Positions 61,292 to 64,000 of a stretch of 64,000 nt of DNA are shown one piece after another. The notes beneath the pieces are model-generated. The model was not told where the DNA came from, did not search any database, and was given only the letters and a program-made list of their open reading frames with translations. The stretch lies in NCBI GenBank assembly GCA_965277435.1, contig OZ255821.1, forward strand, positions 4,092,001 to 4,156,000, written 5' to 3'. Within the stretch, counting starts at the first letter, position 1. Each line of letters begins with the position of its first letter. Both the position numbers and the translations under genes were made by a program. This DNA is from Bog-105 sp965277435 (GTDB lineage: Bacteria; Acidobacteriota; Terriglobia; Bryobacterales; Bryobacteraceae).

Positions 61292-62518
61292 TTACTGGAA
61301 AAGGCGTGGGGCGAAGTCGTTCAAATCTCTGCGCCAGGTTTGCCATTCATGGGCAGTCCCGGGCGATTCATAGAAGACATGCTTGATGCCTGCCTGTTCG
61401 AGCGCCTCATGAAACCCGTGAATGCTTTTCGACATGCGCTCCGGCTCGGCCGTCCCGATTCCGAGCCGGACGAGTTTCACCTTTCTGTTAAAGGCGGCGG
61501 AATCGGCGAGCACGCCGTTGTAGGCGGTCTTGGCGTCGAAGGGTGTGCCGCTGAAACCACCGCCGGCGCCGCTGAATCCGCCGATATAAGCGAATTTGTC
61601 GAGGTGCTTCATGGTGATCTGAAAGGTTTGCATGCCGCCCATCGAAAGGCCGGCCATGGCGCGATGGTCGCGGTCGGGGATGGTGCGGTATGTGGCATCG
61701 ATCATAGGAATGATTTCATCGATGACAATCTGCTTGAAGGTAGCGGTAGCCAATACACCGGCCGGTGGGCGATTAGCGGCGGCAGGTTGCGGCGTGGCGT
61801 TGCCGCCGGTTAAAGGAGAAGTGGCTGGAGCGGGTGTGGCGAAAGGCTGCAGAACCGGCTCGCCGGGTTTGAAGGCATAGCCGTGGTCCATGACGATAAT
61901 CATGGGCTTGGCTTTTTGTTGGGCGAGCAGATTATCGAGGATGAAATTCGCGTGGCCCTGGGCGATCCAGCCGCGCTCATCTTCGCCGGCGCCGTGTTGC
62001 AGATAGAGGACCGGGTAGCGGAGCTTGAGTGAGCTATCGTAGCCGGGTGGGGTATAGACGTAACAGCGTCGCCAGGAACCCGTAATCTTCGAGTAGTACC
62101 AGTGCTCGCGCACGTCCCCGTGGGGGACATTCTTCGGGTAGTAGAAGTCGACGCCTTTTTCGGGGATTTCGATGCCGCTGTACTCGCGACCGACGCCGAA
62201 GTAGGTTTCGCTGCCCGGGTCGTTCAGCGAAACGCCGTCTACCGAGAGAGCGTAGTAGTGAAAGCCGGGAACGAGCGGAGCGCTGATGGCGGTCCAGAAG
62301 CCGTCTTCCCGTTTAGTCATCGGGTACTTGGCCCCGCCCACATTGACTTCGACTTTTTGGGCGTCTGGCGCGTGCAGGCAGAACTCGGCGCGCAGATCCG
62401 GGGTAATTCTAGGGTACTGGGCGCCCATCACGTTCGATGTGGCTGGATGAGAATTTTCAGGCGACTGGGCACGGCAAAGAATGGCGAGGAAGAGTGCGGA
62501 GAAAAGGATGTTCTTCAT
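61292..62518 (-). CDS. Secreted enterochelin esterase-like hydrolase with N-terminal E-set domain
   Basis: 408 residues from ATG 62518, chosen because AGGAGG lies a few bases upstream and a signal peptide begins there (MKNILFSALFLAILCRAQ); a longer frame to 62632 lacks these. Residues 35-125 resemble a CBM48/E-set domain (YPRITPDLRAEFCLHAPDAQKVEV by motif). The esterase domain has RRCYVYTPPGYD, VLYLQHGAGEDE, the nucleophile GLSMGG and a late His in GTAHEWQTWR. Such enzymes are often feruloyl/acetyl-xylan-type esterases, which fits the adjacent GH27. A proline- and alanine-rich loop lies near residues 225-260. Confidence 0.88.
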   Translation of the reverse strand: MKNILFSALFLAILCRAQSPENSHPATSNVMGAQYPRITPDLRAEFCLHAPDAQKVEVNVGGAKYPMTKREDGFWTAISAPLVPGFHYYALSVDGVSLNDPGSETYFGVGREYSGIEIPEKGVDFYYPKNVPHGDVREHWYYSKITGSWRRCYVYTPPGYDSSLKLRYPVLYLQHGAGEDERGWIAQGHANFILDNLLAQQKAKPMIIVMDHGYAFKPGEPVLQPFATPAPATSPLTGGNATPQPAAANRPPAGVLATATFKQIVIDEIIPMIDATYRTIPDRDHRAMAGLSMGGMQTFQITMKHLDKFAYIGGFSGAGGGFSGTPFDAKTAYNGVLADSAAFNRKVKLVRLGIGTAEPERMSKSIHGFHEALEQAGIKHVFYESPGTAHEWQTWRRDLNDFAPRLFQ

Positions 62519-62793
62519 GGTGCCTCCTGGCGACTCGAAGCAACCAGCGTCGAGATCGCCAATAAAAAAGATATACCAGTCAGCGTTTAAGTAACCGTAG
62601 AATGACAATCCTCGATCATGCTGGTTCCGCAACGAAAAATTGCTTGCTTGTCTCGGTGGTTCAACGAATGCGCATCAGGCCTTGAACATGGCCTCGAGGC
62701 GGCCGTTCATTTCTGCTTGCAAGAACCCGGTGGGTCAATGATGTTGGTTCGCGTGGCGCTAGACGAGCGATCAGGCGTCTGCGGCTGTAGGAG

Positions 62794-63324
62794 CTAATGC
62801 TCTGCGCACCAGGGCGCAACGCGGGAGCCGAGTATCTCGATGGCGCGCCGCATCTTTTGGTGCGGAAGAGTCGAGATGCCCATTTGGCAGGTGACTCGCG
62901 ACAAGCCGCCCAGTGCTTCGTTTACGTAAAGGAGTTTTTCGGCAACAGTTTCGGCATCGCCTATAAGGAGAGCGCCTTTGGGACCGCGAGTGGCGTCAAA
63001 GTGCGCGCGGGTGGTGAGAGACCAGCCGCGCTCCTTGCCGAACATCATCAGAAAGGACATTACGAACTCAGCCGCTAACGCCCACCAGACTCCTTTAGCA
63101 CCCGGCTTTGTAACCACAAAGCGCACCGGCGGCAGACGAAACAAATCCCCCAGTAGCACCAACGTAAAGAGTACGCCGCTAACGCCTCCGGCAAATTGTG
63201 CGATTGCATAAAATAGTGCGTTGGTCGTCGAAACTTTCCCGAGGCGCCAGTAGGTAAATGTAACCGCTGAGTTCGCGTTTTTCCCTGGCTCATCCAAAAA
63301 AGGCCTCCACTGGCCGGGGCCCAC
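62794..63324 (-). pseudogene. Chimeric remnant: MIP/aquaporin fragment joined to a luciferase-like monooxygenase C-terminus
   Basis: One open frame joins two unrelated pieces. From about 63285 to 63045 it encodes an internal fragment of a MIP/aquaporin channel (NSAVTFTYWRLGKVS, where NPAV is expected, then NALFYAIAQFAGGVSGVLF, AAEFVMSFLMM). From about 63044 to the stop it encodes the end of an LLM-class flavin-dependent monooxygenase (FGKERGW, GALLIGDAETVAEKLL, LPHQKMRRAIEILGSRVAP). Both pieces lack their other parts: no second NPA half and no monooxygenase barrel. The junction is in frame, giving a 176-residue chimera that is very unlikely to work. It is best read as a double deletion scar. 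Confidence 0.7.
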
Positions 63325-64000
63325 CAGATTGCGTCATGCGCTTCGCCATCACTGGATCGGCAGAATACCGGGCCATTGTTCGCCGCCGACAGCAACGGGC
63401 CGTTAGCATAAGTCGCGAATGCGCTTTCGCGGAGCTGCTCCAACCGTTTGCGCCTCCTATCCAAAGATCGCCTTCCCGGTCTTCGAACAGGGCCGTTAGA
63501 GGCGATTTGCGACCTGACTCGCTGAACGAGGAGAGACCGTATCCATTAAGACGCAGCAGGCCCCGGGCGGCAGTGCCGATCCAGAGGTTGAATCGCCATC
63601 TTGAGTGATCGCCAGAATTCGAGCGCGCCTGAGAGGTTCCGGAATTCCCTCAGCAGTCATCTCACGTCCGTTCCGCCGGACCAATCCGCGATCGGTGCCT
63701 ATTAAATAGGGTCCCGTCCTTCTTGCTCAGTAAGCAATTGATTGTTAAATCCGGCAAGCCTTTCCTGATATCGGAGACCCGGTGCTCGCTGATGCGAATG
63801 AGCCCTGCAGCCTCAATGCCAAGCCACATGGCGCCGGTCAAGAAACCCGCGCCTTCTCGCCTGCTCGCAAGTAGCAGACGGCCATCAGCTGCACGGGATA
63901 TCGCCGTGACGCGAGAATCCTCGTTGCGAGCGCCAGGGGTCAACGCGGCGAACCGCCCATCCCGAAATCGAAGGAGTGTAGGACCGTTGGACCCAAAGAT
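63290..64000 (-). pseudogene. Two-component-regulator propeller (Reg_prop) gene fragment with several frameshifts
   Basis: The sequence, read on the minus strand from the window end, encodes propeller blades (AISRAADGRLLLASRREG, AMWLGIEAAGLIRISEHRV, LTINCLLSKKDGTLF). After a shift at about 63702-63706 comes IGTDRGLVRRNGREM and LAITQDGD. After another at about 63590 come LWIGTARGLLRLNGYGLSSFS and ALFEDREGDLWIG. After a third at about 63442 comes LEQLRESAFATYANGPLL and WWAPASGGLFWM. Each step is explained by a single inserted or lost base. The original would be a large hybrid sensor whose other parts lie beyond the window or are lost; its downstream end runs into the MIP remnant. Confidence 0.72.

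Overview
The window looks like a chromosomal segment of an Acidobacteriota bacterium, most likely of the Solibacter/Bryobacter kind. The base composition is moderately high in G+C. The gene content is typical of that group: a MacB-like orphan permease of the acidobacterial duplicated type, a winged-helix protein fused to a PD40 propeller, DUF1592/DUF1552 proteins, a cluster of CRTAC1-type FG-GAP/UnbV proteins with TPR partners, a propeller-sensor remnant and a Tes-like radical SAM enzyme. No rRNA, tRNA or CRISPR array was found, and no complete insertion sequence.

Layout. 1-3701 (+): a haem-motif DUF1592/1588/1585 protein, a Tat-exported DUF1552 protein and an esterase whose signal peptide is frameshifted. 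3709-11569 (-): a His-rich secreted protein, a broken small gene, an ABC permease, gamma-glutamyltransferase and an orphan molybdenum hydroxylase large subunit. 11631-17930: an outer-membrane barrel, the winged-helix/PD40 protein, a secreted metalloprotease-like protein and an ABC ATPase/permease pair. 18084-28257 (+): a tightly overlapping seven-gene export operon with three FG-GAP/UnbV proteins, TPR proteins, a Tat-exported phosphatase/sulfatase-fold protein and a 406-residue protein of unknown function. A dispersed palindromic repeat supplies the start of one of its genes. 28640-34775 (+): the core cell-shape/RNA block mrdA, rodA and an RNase E/G with a very large disordered insertion in its S1 domain, ending at a clear terminator.

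34942-44941: a decayed zeta-toxin-like gene and a small ORF, the Tes-like radical SAM enzyme with an inverted-repeat-rich leader, an ABC ATPase, queG, a TPR protein, a GH32 pseudogene, and the UdgX uracil-DNA glycosylase paired with its radical SAM partner. 45230-56750: a LytS/LytTR two-component pair, a DUF1254 protein, a secreted GH1 glycosidase, a VapBC module with a frameshifted toxin, a cNMP-binding histidine kinase coupled to a receiver/flavoprotein fusion, and a YD-repeat-like secreted protein. 56753-62518 (-): a hybrid histidine kinase, GH27 alpha-galactosidase and a secreted esterase. 62794-64000 (-): remnants of three unrelated genes joined head to tail.

The best candidates for something under-described are the Tes-like lipid enzyme with its structured upstream region, the CRTAC1/TPR/Tat operon, the RNase E/G with its disordered S1 insertion, and the repeat-derived N-terminus of a TPR protein. 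All functional calls rest on motifs and family resemblance read by eye; no database search was run.
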